Source: Clostridiales bacterium
GTDB taxonomy: Bacteria; Bacillota_A; Clostridia; Peptostreptococcales; Anaerovoracaceae
DNA length: 7,541 nucleotides
Assembly (NCBI GenBank): GCA_015058265.1
Contig: SVCR01000010.1
Coordinates: 8,750 to 16,290, forward strand
Direction: 5' to 3'
Below the pieces are notes generated by a model, which saw nothing but the letters and a program-made list of their open reading frames with translations, did not search any database and had not been told where the DNA came from. A program made the position numbers and the translations under genes. Every line of letters starts with the position of its first letter. Position 1 is the first letter of the stretch. Shown here piece by piece: positions 1-6,544 of the stretch.

Positions 1-125
1 ACCTTTCCGTCCTTGTCGAGCCACTTGCCGTCCGATGTCTTCACTTCGAACTTCAGGGCTGCATCTGCAAGCTCTTCCGCTGTCACCTCGCCGCCGATAG
101 TCTTATTGATGATCAGGTCGCCCTT
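1..125 (-). repeat. Second 363-base repeat unit, cut by the window edge (copy 2)
   Basis: Bases 1-127 match 364-490 with only three mismatches (98/461, 99/462 and 106/469). Two of these change residues (Thr638 to Asn, Val641 to Ile) and one is silent. Only 41 complete residues of this copy are visible. The near-identity implies recent duplication or ongoing homogenisation. The total number of copies cannot be known from this window. Confidence 0.9.
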
Positions 126-2381
126 CTCTTTCTCGTATTCGTCGGTCAGCTCTGCTGTTGCTTCTTCGCCATCTTCGACCTTCGCTGTTGCTTCTGTCTT
201 GGATGTGTCTTTCAGCTTGTAGCCGTCGATCTTGCTGTTTGTCTCTGTGACGGTGTAAGTATCTGCCGGAACATCCTTGAATGTCTTCGTCCAGGTCTTG
301 CCGCCATCCTCTGTAACGAAGCCGTCTGCTTCACCGAGTGTCAGCTCGACCTTCTGGTCGCTTACCTTTCCGTCCTTGTCGAGCCACTTGCCGTCCGATG
401 TCTTCACTTCGAACTTCAGGGCTGCATCTGCAAGCTCTTCCGCTGTCACCTCGCCGCCGACCGTCTTAGTGATGATCAGGTCGCCCTTCTGCTCCTCAAC
501 GTAGCTGTTGATGATCTCGCCGTTGGTTACTTCAGGGTTATTTACAACGAATGGAGTATTATGCTTTTCTATTATTCCGTCAGCAGTCCTGTAATTAGTC
601 TTCCAGGTCTCAAGGGTCTTCACAAATCCGCTGCCGCCGTCTTCTTCGACCTCGGCCTTGATTCGAAGTTCGCCGTCCCAGTAGCTGATGTTGTCGATAG
701 TCTCTCCGCCATTACGCTCCTTGATCACGAAATAGCGTGTTCCCTCTTCTTTTATCTCGATCTCACCGAAGGTTACCTTACTGTTTGAGTCGGTCTCAGC
801 TGTAGCGATCGGAGTCTTTCCTTCTGTGCTATACTCTTTATCTGTCTCGTACAGATCGAATGTAAATGTCTTTCCGAGAAGGCCCTGGTTCTTATTATTG
901 CTGTCCCAGACTTCTTTAGTGAATGAGAAATAAATTGAGTCTTTGGTCGTCTCAGTATATTTTCTGTTGTGATAAATGTAGTGGAACTCAGCTCCCTGAT
1001 TTGTGACCTTTTTCCCGGAAGCGATCCATCCTGCACTGGATCCGGTAACCTTAACATCTGCATTAGGCGCAAGAACAACGCCCGCGATCGTATTCAGTTC
1101 AACAGCTCCGGAACCGGTAAAGTTGTAGATCATATGCTGAGCTACATTTGTATCTACATCCTTGTTTCTGTCACTCTCCTTTATATCTGTTTCTCCGTCA
1201 TACTTATTGACAGGATCGAGCTTATAATTAGGATTGTTTTCATCACCGGTGTTTGTGACCTTTCCATTCAGATTTACTACGTTTTTCATTACGGTCAGCG
1301 GACCGGAGTTATCAATATTGAATACAATATTCTGATTAGGTTTTTTATTTACGACAAACCCCTGGCCAATAGTACCATCTCCATTTACCGCCGCAGATGT
1401 TTCAAACATCTTCTTAGCAAAGCTGTACGGTACATTTACGTAAATTACATCTGTATCACCATAATCTGTGGTATCCAGCACATACTTATTAGGATTATAG
1501 TTTTCAGGCAGTGTGATAGTAGTTGTATTCTTCAGAGTATTTGACCACTTTGTTATATGGCTGATCATGTGATCGATATTACTATCGATAGTTGCCTTAT
1601 CCTGATAGATCTGATGAGTCTTGACCTTATCTACACTATCAAGCTTTATATATGTACGCTGGTCCCCCTGTTTATTTTCAGCTATCTCTTTTTCAATGAC
1701 GTCTTTATACTGTGAATCAGTATAAATGTCATATTGCATCTGCTTCCCGCCATAAGTGCTGCTGCCGAATCTTATATCCGGATCAAAGCTGCCTATAATA
1801 AAAGGAACGACATGCGAACCGGCAAGATCCGGGTCATCGTTAAAGTTGCCTCTTGTATATTTCTTTACTGCAAAATTCGTCTGCGCATGGTTCTGCTGAT
1901 CATATGTATCAGCAAGAATTCCGTACTCAACTGCACGTCCGAGGATCCTCGTGAAGTTGACAGCACTCGCATCGTCGGTATTTGCTTTGCTGCCTGCTTT
2001 ACGGATCTTCGACTTCTTGACAGTCTTGCCGTCGGTTTTACTGTCAGCTTTAGCCTCGGTCGCAGTTTCCTTCTTCTCTTCCGACTGATCAGCCTTCTCT
2101 TCTGCGGCTGATGAATCATCTGTCTTCTCAACCTCAGCTGCCTCTGCCGTTTCTGCAGCATCTGTCTTCTCTGCAGCTGCATCCTCTTTCTGTTCATCCT
2201 GCTGTTCTTCGGTTGCCTTAGCGCTTTCCGCTGCAGCATCCTTAGTCTCTGCCTCTGCCACTTCCTGAGCTGCAGCATCCATAGCCAGCACAGAAATAGC
2301 CGGTCCTCCATTATAAGTGAGAACCATGACAGTCATCAGCAAGATACTGAAAAATCTGCTTATTTTCCGATCCCTGAACAT
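1..2381 (-). CDS. Large secreted repeat-containing surface adhesin, 3' end beyond the window (793 codons visible)
   Basis: The frame is open from an ATG at 2381 to the window edge with no stop. An AGAAGAGG Shine-Dalgarno site (2390-2397) lies 8 bases upstream. Residues 1-33 form a signal peptide: basic start (R3, R5, K6, R9), hydrophobic core, likely cleavage after VLA33. Residues 34 to about 136 are Ala/Glu/Lys/Asp/Thr-rich, probably an extended linker. Residues of about 138-472 resemble the choice-of-anchor-A adhesive family, ending in the typical GVVLAPNADVKV...GWIASGKKVTNQGAEFHYIY pattern. Residues of about 476-630 resemble a streptococcal pilin isopeptide-linkage domain, with candidate Lys489, Glu555 (VIKE) and Asn625 (INSY). 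From residue 632 there are tandem 121-residue Cna-B-like repeats. The expected role is adhesion at the cell surface; stiffening by intramolecular isopeptide bonds is inferred. A sortase motif, if present, lies outside the window. The gene is monocistronic at its 5' side, being separated from the esterase by a terminator. The ligand is unknown. Confidence 0.9.
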   Translation of the reverse strand, partial: MFRDRKISRFFSILLMTVMVLTYNGGPAISVLAMDAAAQEVAEAETKDAAAESAKATEEQQDEQKEDAAAEKTDAAETAEAAEVEKTDDSSAAEEKADQSEEKKETATEAKADSKTDGKTVKKSKIRKAGSKANTDDASAVNFTRILGRAVEYGILADTYDQQNHAQTNFAVKKYTRGNFNDDPDLAGSHVVPFIIGSFDPDIRFGSSTYGGKQMQYDIYTDSQYKDVIEKEIAENKQGDQRTYIKLDSVDKVKTHQIYQDKATIDSNIDHMISHITKWSNTLKNTTTITLPENYNPNKYVLDTTDYGDTDVIYVNVPYSFAKKMFETSAAVNGDGTIGQGFVVNKKPNQNIVFNIDNSGPLTVMKNVVNLNGKVTNTGDENNPNYKLDPVNKYDGETDIKESDRNKDVDTNVAQHMIYNFTGSGAVELNTIAGVVLAPNADVKVTGSSAGWIASGKKVTNQGAEFHYIYHNRKYTETTKDSIYFSFTKEVWDSNNKNQGLLGKTFTFDLYETDKEYSTEGKTPIATAETDSNSKVTFGEIEIKEEGTRYFVIKERNGGETIDNISYWDGELRIKAEVEEDGGSGFVKTLETWKTNYRTADGIIEKHNTPFVVNNPEVTNGEIINSYVEEQKGDLIITKTVGGEVTAEELADAALKFEVKTSDGKWLDKDGKVSDQKVELTLGEADGFVTEDGGKTWTKTFKDVPADTYTVTETNSKIDGYKLKDTSKTEATAKVEDGEEATAELTDEYEKEKGDLIINKTIGGEVTAEELADAALKFEVKTSDGKWLDKDGK
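126..488 (-). repeat. Complete 363-base Cna-B-like tandem repeat unit (copy 1)
   Basis: This encodes residues 632-752 of the adhesin, from KGDLIITKT to AELTDEYEKE. The unit has the usual features of a Cna-B/SpaA-like beta sandwich: Lys639 on the first strand, a DVPADTYTVTE strand with Glu713, and a terminal LTDEYE with Asp747 where Asn is more common. The next copy begins directly after it, with an exact period of 121 codons. Family knowledge suggests a stalk module that holds the adhesive head away from the cell. Bond formation between Lys639 and Asp747 is inferred. Confidence 0.85.
2283..2381 (-). other. Signal peptide of the surface adhesin
   Basis: The first 33 residues have four basic residues in the first nine, then a hydrophobic stretch (FSILLMTVMVL, residues 11-21), then a more polar part ending in SVLA with Ala33 before MDAAA. 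This is a normal Sec signal for a Gram-positive secreted protein. No YSIRK motif is seen. The exact cleavage point is a reading by eye. Confidence 0.75.
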
Positions 2382-2409
2382 ATACAATACCTCTTCTTAT
2401 AAAAACTCC

Positions 2410-2433
2410 AAAATAAAACCTCGCTGAGCGAAG
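2410..2433 (-). promoter_or_regulatory. Terminator-like hairpin in the adhesin leader (possible attenuator)
   Basis: Read on the minus strand, CTTCGC TCA GCGAGG can form a six-pair stem (one G-U) with a three-base loop, and TTTTATTTT follows at once. A five-pair alternative (TCGCT/AGCGA, 2421-2436) is also possible. It sits about 30 bases upstream of the adhesin ATG and just before its ribosome binding site, and well after the esterase terminator. It could end leaky transcription or act as an attenuator. The stem is short, so this is tentative. Confidence 0.35.
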
Positions 2434-2453
2434 CGATACTTTATTAATCCTAT

Positions 2454-2469
2454 CTTAACACTTGTTAAG
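2454..2469. promoter_or_regulatory. Perfect 7-bp palindrome CTTAACA-CT-TGTTAAG, candidate operator
   Basis: Both arms match exactly around a two-base centre, 73-88 bases upstream of the adhesin ATG. The spacing is typical of a binding site for a dimeric regulator rather than an RNA hairpin. A weak promoter reading places TTGGCC and TATGCT, 18 bases apart, just upstream on the minus strand, so the palindrome would cover the transcription start. No regulator can be named. Confidence 0.35.
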
Positions 2470-2475
2470 CATATT

Positions 2476-2500
2476 CAATTGGTAAAAAAACGGCCAATTG
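2476..2500. promoter_or_regulatory. Inverted repeat CAATTGG-N11-CCAATTG upstream of the adhesin
   Basis: Two perfect 7-base arms flank an 11-base spacer that contains a run of seven A (T on the coding strand). The arms are centred about 107 bases upstream of the adhesin ATG. The site may be a second regulator site next to the 2454-2469 palindrome, or a curved promoter-upstream element. AT-rich intergenic DNA gives such matches fairly often, so confidence is low. Confidence 0.25.
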
Positions 2501-2596
2501 TGTGCATTTAAGAATTGTTAATATTTCATGAATTAATAACAGTTATTTCGCTGCTGATATCTAGGAATTATTTGGCCTTCCCCGTATTGGCATATG

Positions 2597-2618
2597 AAAA
2601 ACCCGCCTTTCAGCGGGT
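2597..2618 (-). terminator. Intrinsic terminator after the esterase gene
   Basis: On the minus strand, ACCCGC, a six-base loop TGAAAG and GCGGGT form a GC-rich stem followed by a run of T. It lies 39 bases after the esterase stop codon and ends the ATP-grasp/esterase unit, so the adhesin must have its own promoter in 2382-2596. Confidence 0.85.
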
Positions 2619-2656
2619 CATCAGTTTACATCATTTTCAGGCAAAACAGCGCGATA

Positions 2657-3394
2657 TCACGCGTCACCGAGCATATGCCCCATGAAGTACGGGAGCTGTT
2701 TCTTCCACCACGGCCAGTCATGATTGACATCATATCCCCAGAAGTCCGCCCAATGCGGAACGCCCTTAGCCGTCAGGATCTCATCCAGTCTGGTCGAATC
2801 AGCGATCATCTTATCCTCCCACGCACCTCTTCCGCAGCAGAATACGATATTGCCCTGTCTGTACAGATCCAGCCATGGATGATCATCCGGCATGTTAGGC
2901 AGGAAATGAAGCGGTGAGTTGGCATACACATTCTCATCCATATAGCCGTGGAAGAACAGACCTGCATCAAAGACACCGCTCAGAGAGATCATCGAATCAA
3001 ACATGTCCGGTCTTCTGAAATAGAAGTTTGCCGAATGCAATCCGCCCATGCTGCAACCGGTTGTCATGGCCTTCTTGCCCCACTCGAGGTGTTCCGGTAC
3101 GAGTTCATCAACTACATAGTGGAACCATCTTTCCTGCATCCACGCGCGGTAACCCGGATCTCCATTCTCATCTGCCCAGCTTTCCTCATCGATGCTGTCG
3201 ACACATACTATCTTGAGTTTGCCCGCCTCGATCCATGGCCTTACCGTTTCGACCATTCCGAAATTAGCAAAGTCATAGGTGTGTCCGCTCTGCGGCGCGA
3301 AAGCAAAGCATGTTTTCCCGCTTTCACCGAAAACAACGTGTTCCATCTCTCTGTCAAGTGCAGGGCTGTATCTTCTGTTATATGTTTCTTTCAT
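2657..3394 (-). CDS. Serine esterase, alpha/beta-hydrolase of the putative esterase (PF00756) family
   Basis: This 245-residue cytoplasmic protein has no signal peptide. It carries the nucleophile elbow GCSMGG with Ser115, followed by the family-typical ANFYFRRPDMFD stretch and LSGVFD. The likely catalytic acid is Asp194 or Glu193 in GAWED, and the likely histidine is His225 in DVNHDWPWW. All three triad positions look intact, and the length is normal for the family. The start ATG is preceded by AAGGA nine bases upstream. The gene lies 62 bases after the ATP-grasp gene, on the same strand with no terminator between, so co-transcription is likely. A TATAAT at 3413-3418 could serve as an internal -10 box, but no good -35 is seen. 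Members hydrolyse carboxyl esters or thioesters. The substrate here is unknown; a role on the product of the neighbouring ligase is an inference. Confidence 0.88.
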   Translation of the reverse strand: MKETYNRRYSPALDREMEHVVFGESGKTCFAFAPQSGHTYDFANFGMVETVRPWIEAGKLKIVCVDSIDEESWADENGDPGYRAWMQERWFHYVVDELVPEHLEWGKKAMTTGCSMGGLHSANFYFRRPDMFDSMISLSGVFDAGLFFHGYMDENVYANSPLHFLPNMPDDHPWLDLYRQGNIVFCCGRGAWEDKMIADSTRLDEILTAKGVPHWADFWGYDVNHDWPWWKKQLPYFMGHMLGDA

Positions 3395-3456
3395 TTCTTA
3401 TTTTCCTTAGTTATTATAGTGATCGTTGATAATGCTTGTTCCTCTTATTGCGACTT

Positions 3457-4650
3457 TTATGCTCTCTTGTGGACGTATTCTATGAACTCATCGACCTCTT
3501 CCTGAGATTCTGCCAAAGCGGTATACATCTGATTGCCCATCGCTCCGGAGAGCGCATCCGGCATCCTCTCGCACATCACTACTCTGCTTCCGTATTTTTC
3601 AAGTATTTCCTCGTGTGAGTGCGCGTATTGATGTGAATCACGTCTCGATGCGTAAACACAGAATTTATCTCCGCCTATATCCGGAAGAAGCCTCTTGTCA
3701 TCAGTGACCATCTCGGCCCATATCTGATAGACATCCGTATTATGCGCAAAGTCCATCATGTCAGGAGTGTATCCGCCTGCCGGTCTCATGTTGACCTCCA
3801 GCCCTACGAAATCTCCTACTTCTCCGAGATTCTTACGCGGGCTAGTCAGACGGAAGAACTCAAAGTGCACGAATCTGCTCTTGACCTTGAAGCCTTTAAG
3901 AGCCTTCCTTCCGAGTTCACGCAGCTGTTCAGGTACAGTATCCGTCGTATAGTATGCAAGCTCAAGATCATTGTTTACCAGATCTGCGATCGATGGCGGG
4001 AACCAGTTCGATGATTCAAACAGAACATCACCTTTCGAATCACAGATCGCATCATATGAATAGATATTACCGTAAACAAACTCCTCCATGACGTATGGGG
4101 ATTCCGGCTTGTTATCGTAGAACCACTTCAGATCATCTTCATTCTCGAGTTTCCATGTATCCGTCGCTCCGACTCCGATATCCGGCTTGACGATTACCGG
4201 GAACCCGCCGATCTCATCGAGGAAAGCTCTTGCCGCGTCAATGTCGGTTACCTTGTGATTGCGTGCAGTCGGTATCCCGGCCTCGCGATAGACAGGCTTC
4301 ATTGCGGATTTGCTCTTCCAAAGCGCGAGCTCCGCAGTCTGCACTCCTGTAGTGATATTAAAGTCTTCCCTCAGTCTTGCGTCCTTCTCCAGCCAATACT
4401 CATTATTTGACTCCAGCCAATCGATCTTGCCGTACTTAAATGAGAAAAACGCAACTGCTCTGTAGACCTTGTCATAGTCCTCCAGAGAATCGACTTTGTA
4501 ATACTCTGTAAGAGCCTCTTTAAGTGAGTCTTCCAGGTCATCATACGGGCAGTCTCCGATGCCGAGAACATTGACCCCTCTTCTCTTGAGACGATCGCAG
4601 AACTGCCAATATGTATGAGGAAAATTAGGTGATATAAATACGAAGTTCAT
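3457..4650 (-). CDS. ATP-grasp domain protein, putative carboxylate-amine ligase-like enzyme
   Basis: This is a 397-residue protein with the ATP-grasp layout. Residues 1 to about 110 form a Rossmann-like preATP-grasp part (MNFVFISPNFP start). Next come a helix and EAGIPTAR (124-130), the glycine-rich lysine segment FPVIVKPDIGVGATDT (Lys155), the hinge VMEEFVYG (187-194), VHFEFFR, and the metal-binding LEVNMRPAGGYTPD with Glu285, Asn287 and Arg289. Family enzymes join a carboxylate to an amine or thiol through an acyl-phosphate, using ATP and magnesium. The substrate cannot be read from the sequence. I chose the ATG at 4650, with GAGGG five bases upstream; the ATG at 4662 abuts its purine tract with no spacer and would only add MRDI. 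The gene leads a two-gene unit with the esterase. An independent promoter is expected in 4651-4795, but I see no clear boxes. Confidence 0.88.
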   Translation of the reverse strand: MNFVFISPNFPHTYWQFCDRLKRRGVNVLGIGDCPYDDLEDSLKEALTEYYKVDSLEDYDKVYRAVAFFSFKYGKIDWLESNNEYWLEKDARLREDFNITTGVQTAELALWKSKSAMKPVYREAGIPTARNHKVTDIDAARAFLDEIGGFPVIVKPDIGVGATDTWKLENEDDLKWFYDNKPESPYVMEEFVYGNIYSYDAICDSKGDVLFESSNWFPPSIADLVNNDLELAYYTTDTVPEQLRELGRKALKGFKVKSRFVHFEFFRLTSPRKNLGEVGDFVGLEVNMRPAGGYTPDMMDFAHNTDVYQIWAEMVTDDKRLLPDIGGDKFCVYASRRDSHQYAHSHEEILEKYGSRVVMCERMPDALSGAMGNQMYTALAESQEEVDEFIEYVHKRA

Positions 4651-4795
4651 GATGTCCCTCATTCCTTTCTATAGTTCATCTCCTTGCGGAGCTTGATCAT
4701 TCAATACGTACGATAGTTATGATACCGCAATCAATTAGTTATTTCCACAAAATACAGCGGATTTTTTGTGCTTCTTACACTTTTTCTGATGCAAG

Positions 4796-4819
4796 AAAAA
4801 GCTTCCGCGAAGGAAGCTT
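4796..4819 (-). terminator. Intrinsic terminator of the potABC operon
   Basis: On the minus strand, AAGCTTCC, loop TTCGC and GGAAGCTT form a perfect eight-pair stem that runs into TTTTTC. It lies 94 bases after the potC stop and ends the transporter operon before the ATP-grasp unit. The other strand has no T-run after the stem, so it works in one direction. The 94 bases between potC and the hairpin hold no gene that I can support. Confidence 0.88.
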
Positions 4820-4913
4820 GAATCACATTTATTAATTGCATCCGATCTGCAACTCAGTCTAATGCCAAAGCAGATATATGTCGCCGTCCGAATTTCCTTA
4901 CACTCAAGCGATA

Positions 4914-5693
4914 TCAGTATGCGGCATTGTCCCGCCTTGTCTGCCTCACATTGACAGCGATCAGTACTATCAGAGCGACCACGAATACTATACTCGACAG
5001 CGCAAACAGGCTCGGCCTTATACCGATCTTGACTTCGCTGTAGATAAGAGTAGATATCGTATTGATTCCCGCTCCTCTGGTAAAGTATGTGATGATGAAG
5101 TCATCTACAGACATTGTAAAGCTGAGCAGGAAACCCGACATGATCCCCGGACGCAGCTCCGGCAGAACGATCTTCCGGAAGGCGTATTTCTCAGATGCTC
5201 CGAGATCGAGCGCAGCCTCAAACAATCTGTCAGTATTCTTGTTGAGCCTAGGCTTTACTGAAAGGATCACATAAGGGATGCAGAATGTTGCGTGGCTGAA
5301 CAGTATAGTGCAGTATCCGCGAGGTGCTCCTATCATCAGGAAAAAAAGCATCAAAGCGATACCTGTTACTATATCTGCGTTCAGCATCGGTATGTTGTTT
5401 ACCGCCATCAGCACGTGCTCCTGACGCGGCTTCATAGCTGCCATACCCAGCACTGCAAGTGTGCCGACCACCGTAGCGATAATGGCGGCCAGTATAGCGA
5501 TAGAGAATGTGTTGACTATCGCACCCATCATAAGTCTGCTGCTGAACAGTTCCTGATACCAATGAAGACTGAATCCGGTCCATACCGACATAGATTTTGC
5601 GTCATTGAACGACAGCGCAATAAGAGTCAGTATCGGCAGATACAGGAACAGCATTATTATTAATATGTAAATTCGTCCGAATACTTTTTTCAT
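4914..5693 (-). CDS. potC: Spermidine/putrescine ABC transporter permease PotC
   Basis: This 259-residue integral membrane protein is the second permease of a polyamine importer. It has a basic start and a first membrane segment (about residues 8-28), several further hydrophobic segments, and a last one at about 230-250 followed by a basic tail. The cytoplasmic EAA loop, EAALDLGASEKYAFRKIVLPEL (159-180), is the contact for the ATPase. The SVDDFIITYF stretch (195-204) is a PotC hallmark. It starts with ATG 14 bases after the potB stop, with only a weak AAGAGAA-type site, so translation is probably coupled to potB. Unlike many Bacillota pot operons, no binding protein follows, and the protein ends normally with no PotD fusion. 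The polyamine substrate is assigned by family only. Confidence 0.92.
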   Translation of the reverse strand: MKKVFGRIYILIIMLFLYLPILTLIALSFNDAKSMSVWTGFSLHWYQELFSSRLMMGAIVNTFSIAILAAIIATVVGTLAVLGMAAMKPRQEHVLMAVNNIPMLNADIVTGIALMLFFLMIGAPRGYCTILFSHATFCIPYVILSVKPRLNKNTDRLFEAALDLGASEKYAFRKIVLPELRPGIMSGFLLSFTMSVDDFIITYFTRGAGINTISTLIYSEVKIGIRPSLFALSSIVFVVALIVLIAVNVRQTRRDNAAY

Positions 5694-5707
5694 TTCTCTT
5701 ATTTGCG

Positions 5708-6523
5708 TCAGATCAGATTCTGCCCGTCTGTTTTATCAAACTTCCTGAGTAAGAGCATACTGAGTATGATGAAGATCATCATTACCAGTGAAAGGCCCGA
5801 CCCAAGATACCAGTTGGAGTTGACCGTGAATTCCTGTTCAATTATATTACCTATGAGGTTGATCTTTCCGCCGCCCAACATGTTGGAGATAACGAATGTT
5901 GTCAGCGCCGGGATGAATACCATGGTTATCCCGCTGACGATACCCGGTATGGAAAGCGGTATGATGATTTTCATATATGTCATCACTTTGCTGGCGCCCA
6001 GGTCATAAGCAGCCTCGATCAGATGATTGTCGATCTTGGACACGGTGTTATATATCGGCAATATCATGAACGGAAGGAAATCGTAAACCATACCGAGGAC
6101 TATTGCCCCCGGAGTATTCATCATTTCCTGCCTCGGAAGCCCAATCGCCGTTATTATGGCATTGATGACTCCCTGTCTTTCCAGTAACACCTGCCAGGCA
6201 ATGGTCCTGAGCAGGAAATTCATCCACATAGGCAGGATTATTACGAATATTAGGAATCCCTGCTTGCCGAATTTACTATCCCTGAGGATCATTGCCATCG
6301 GGAAGGCAAGCACAAGGCAGATTATCGTGCTGATCAGCGCAAGCAGAAGAGAAAGCCCCAACGCCTGCAAATGATCATGCTGGAACATAGCCGTGATATT
6401 GGCCAAAGTAAAACCGCCCTCACGATTAGTAAAACCATAGAAGGCAATAGAAATCAGCGGTATCACTGTACCGGCTATGATCCATATTATGAAAGGTACC
6501 GCAAATCTTTTCTTAGCTATCAA
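5708..6523 (-). CDS. potB: Spermidine/putrescine ABC transporter permease PotB
   Basis: This 271-residue membrane permease has about six hydrophobic segments (the first at about 8-30, the last at about 243-260). Its EAA loop, EAAYDLGASKVMTYMKIIIPL (170-190), docks onto PotA. The GGGKINLIGNIIEQEF stretch near residues 217-232 is typical of PotB. Translation starts at a TTG: GGAGAG at 6528-6533 is well placed, no in-frame ATG gives a sensible start, and the resulting N-terminus (MIAKKRF, then a membrane segment) fits the family. It follows potA by 21 bases and precedes potC by 14, so all three are one operon. PotB and PotC together form the membrane channel. Confidence 0.92.
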   Translation of the reverse strand: MIAKKRFAVPFIIWIIAGTVIPLISIAFYGFTNREGGFTLANITAMFQHDHLQALGLSLLLALISTIICLVLAFPMAMILRDSKFGKQGFLIFVIILPMWMNFLLRTIAWQVLLERQGVINAIITAIGLPRQEMMNTPGAIVLGMVYDFLPFMILPIYNTVSKIDNHLIEAAYDLGASKVMTYMKIIIPLSIPGIVSGITMVFIPALTTFVISNMLGGGKINLIGNIIEQEFTVNSNWYLGSGLSLVMMIFIILSMLLLRKFDKTDGQNLI

Positions 6524-6533
6524 CTATCTCTCC
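6524..6533 (-). promoter_or_regulatory. Ribosome binding site that sets the potB TTG start
   Basis: GGAGAG (6528-6533) followed by ATAG sits directly before the TTG at 6523. The only nearby ATG, just upstream, reads ATG GAG AGA TAG and stops at once. This site therefore decides the TTG start. A weak start codon could lower PotB output relative to PotA. Confidence 0.7.
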
Positions 6534-6544
6534 ATGTTCCTCTG

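Noticed and set aside
126..490. CRISPR-like or transposon end repeat interpretation of the 363-base repeat
   Set aside because: The repeats are long, directly adjacent, in frame and encode a folded domain; there are no spacers or terminal inverted repeats.
13..504. Two similar Ser-rich plus-strand frames (13-222 and 277-504)
   Set aside because: They are antisense readings of the two adhesin repeat copies, which explains their similarity.
969..1544. A 191-codon plus-strand frame with hydrophobic stretches
   Set aside because: It is antisense to the anchor-A domain, has no fitting ribosome binding site, and the adhesin frame is continuous across it.
1865..2311. A 148-codon minus-strand frame rich in Arg and Gln
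   Set aside because: It is an out-of-frame reading of the Ala/Glu/Lys-rich linker of the adhesin; its composition follows from that repetitive codon pattern.
2475..2507. Possible 10-codon leader peptide (MHTIGRFFTN) in the adhesin leader
   Set aside because: No ribosome binding site precedes it, and it may lie upstream of the transcript start.
4660..4680. Mini-frame MNYRKE just upstream of the ATP-grasp gene
   Set aside because: The AAGGAG tract touches its ATG with no spacer, and six codons without a clear regulatory pattern do not support a leader peptide.
4734..4844. A 36-codon minus-strand frame starting after potC
   Set aside because: It reads straight through the intrinsic terminator hairpin and has no Shine-Dalgarno site.
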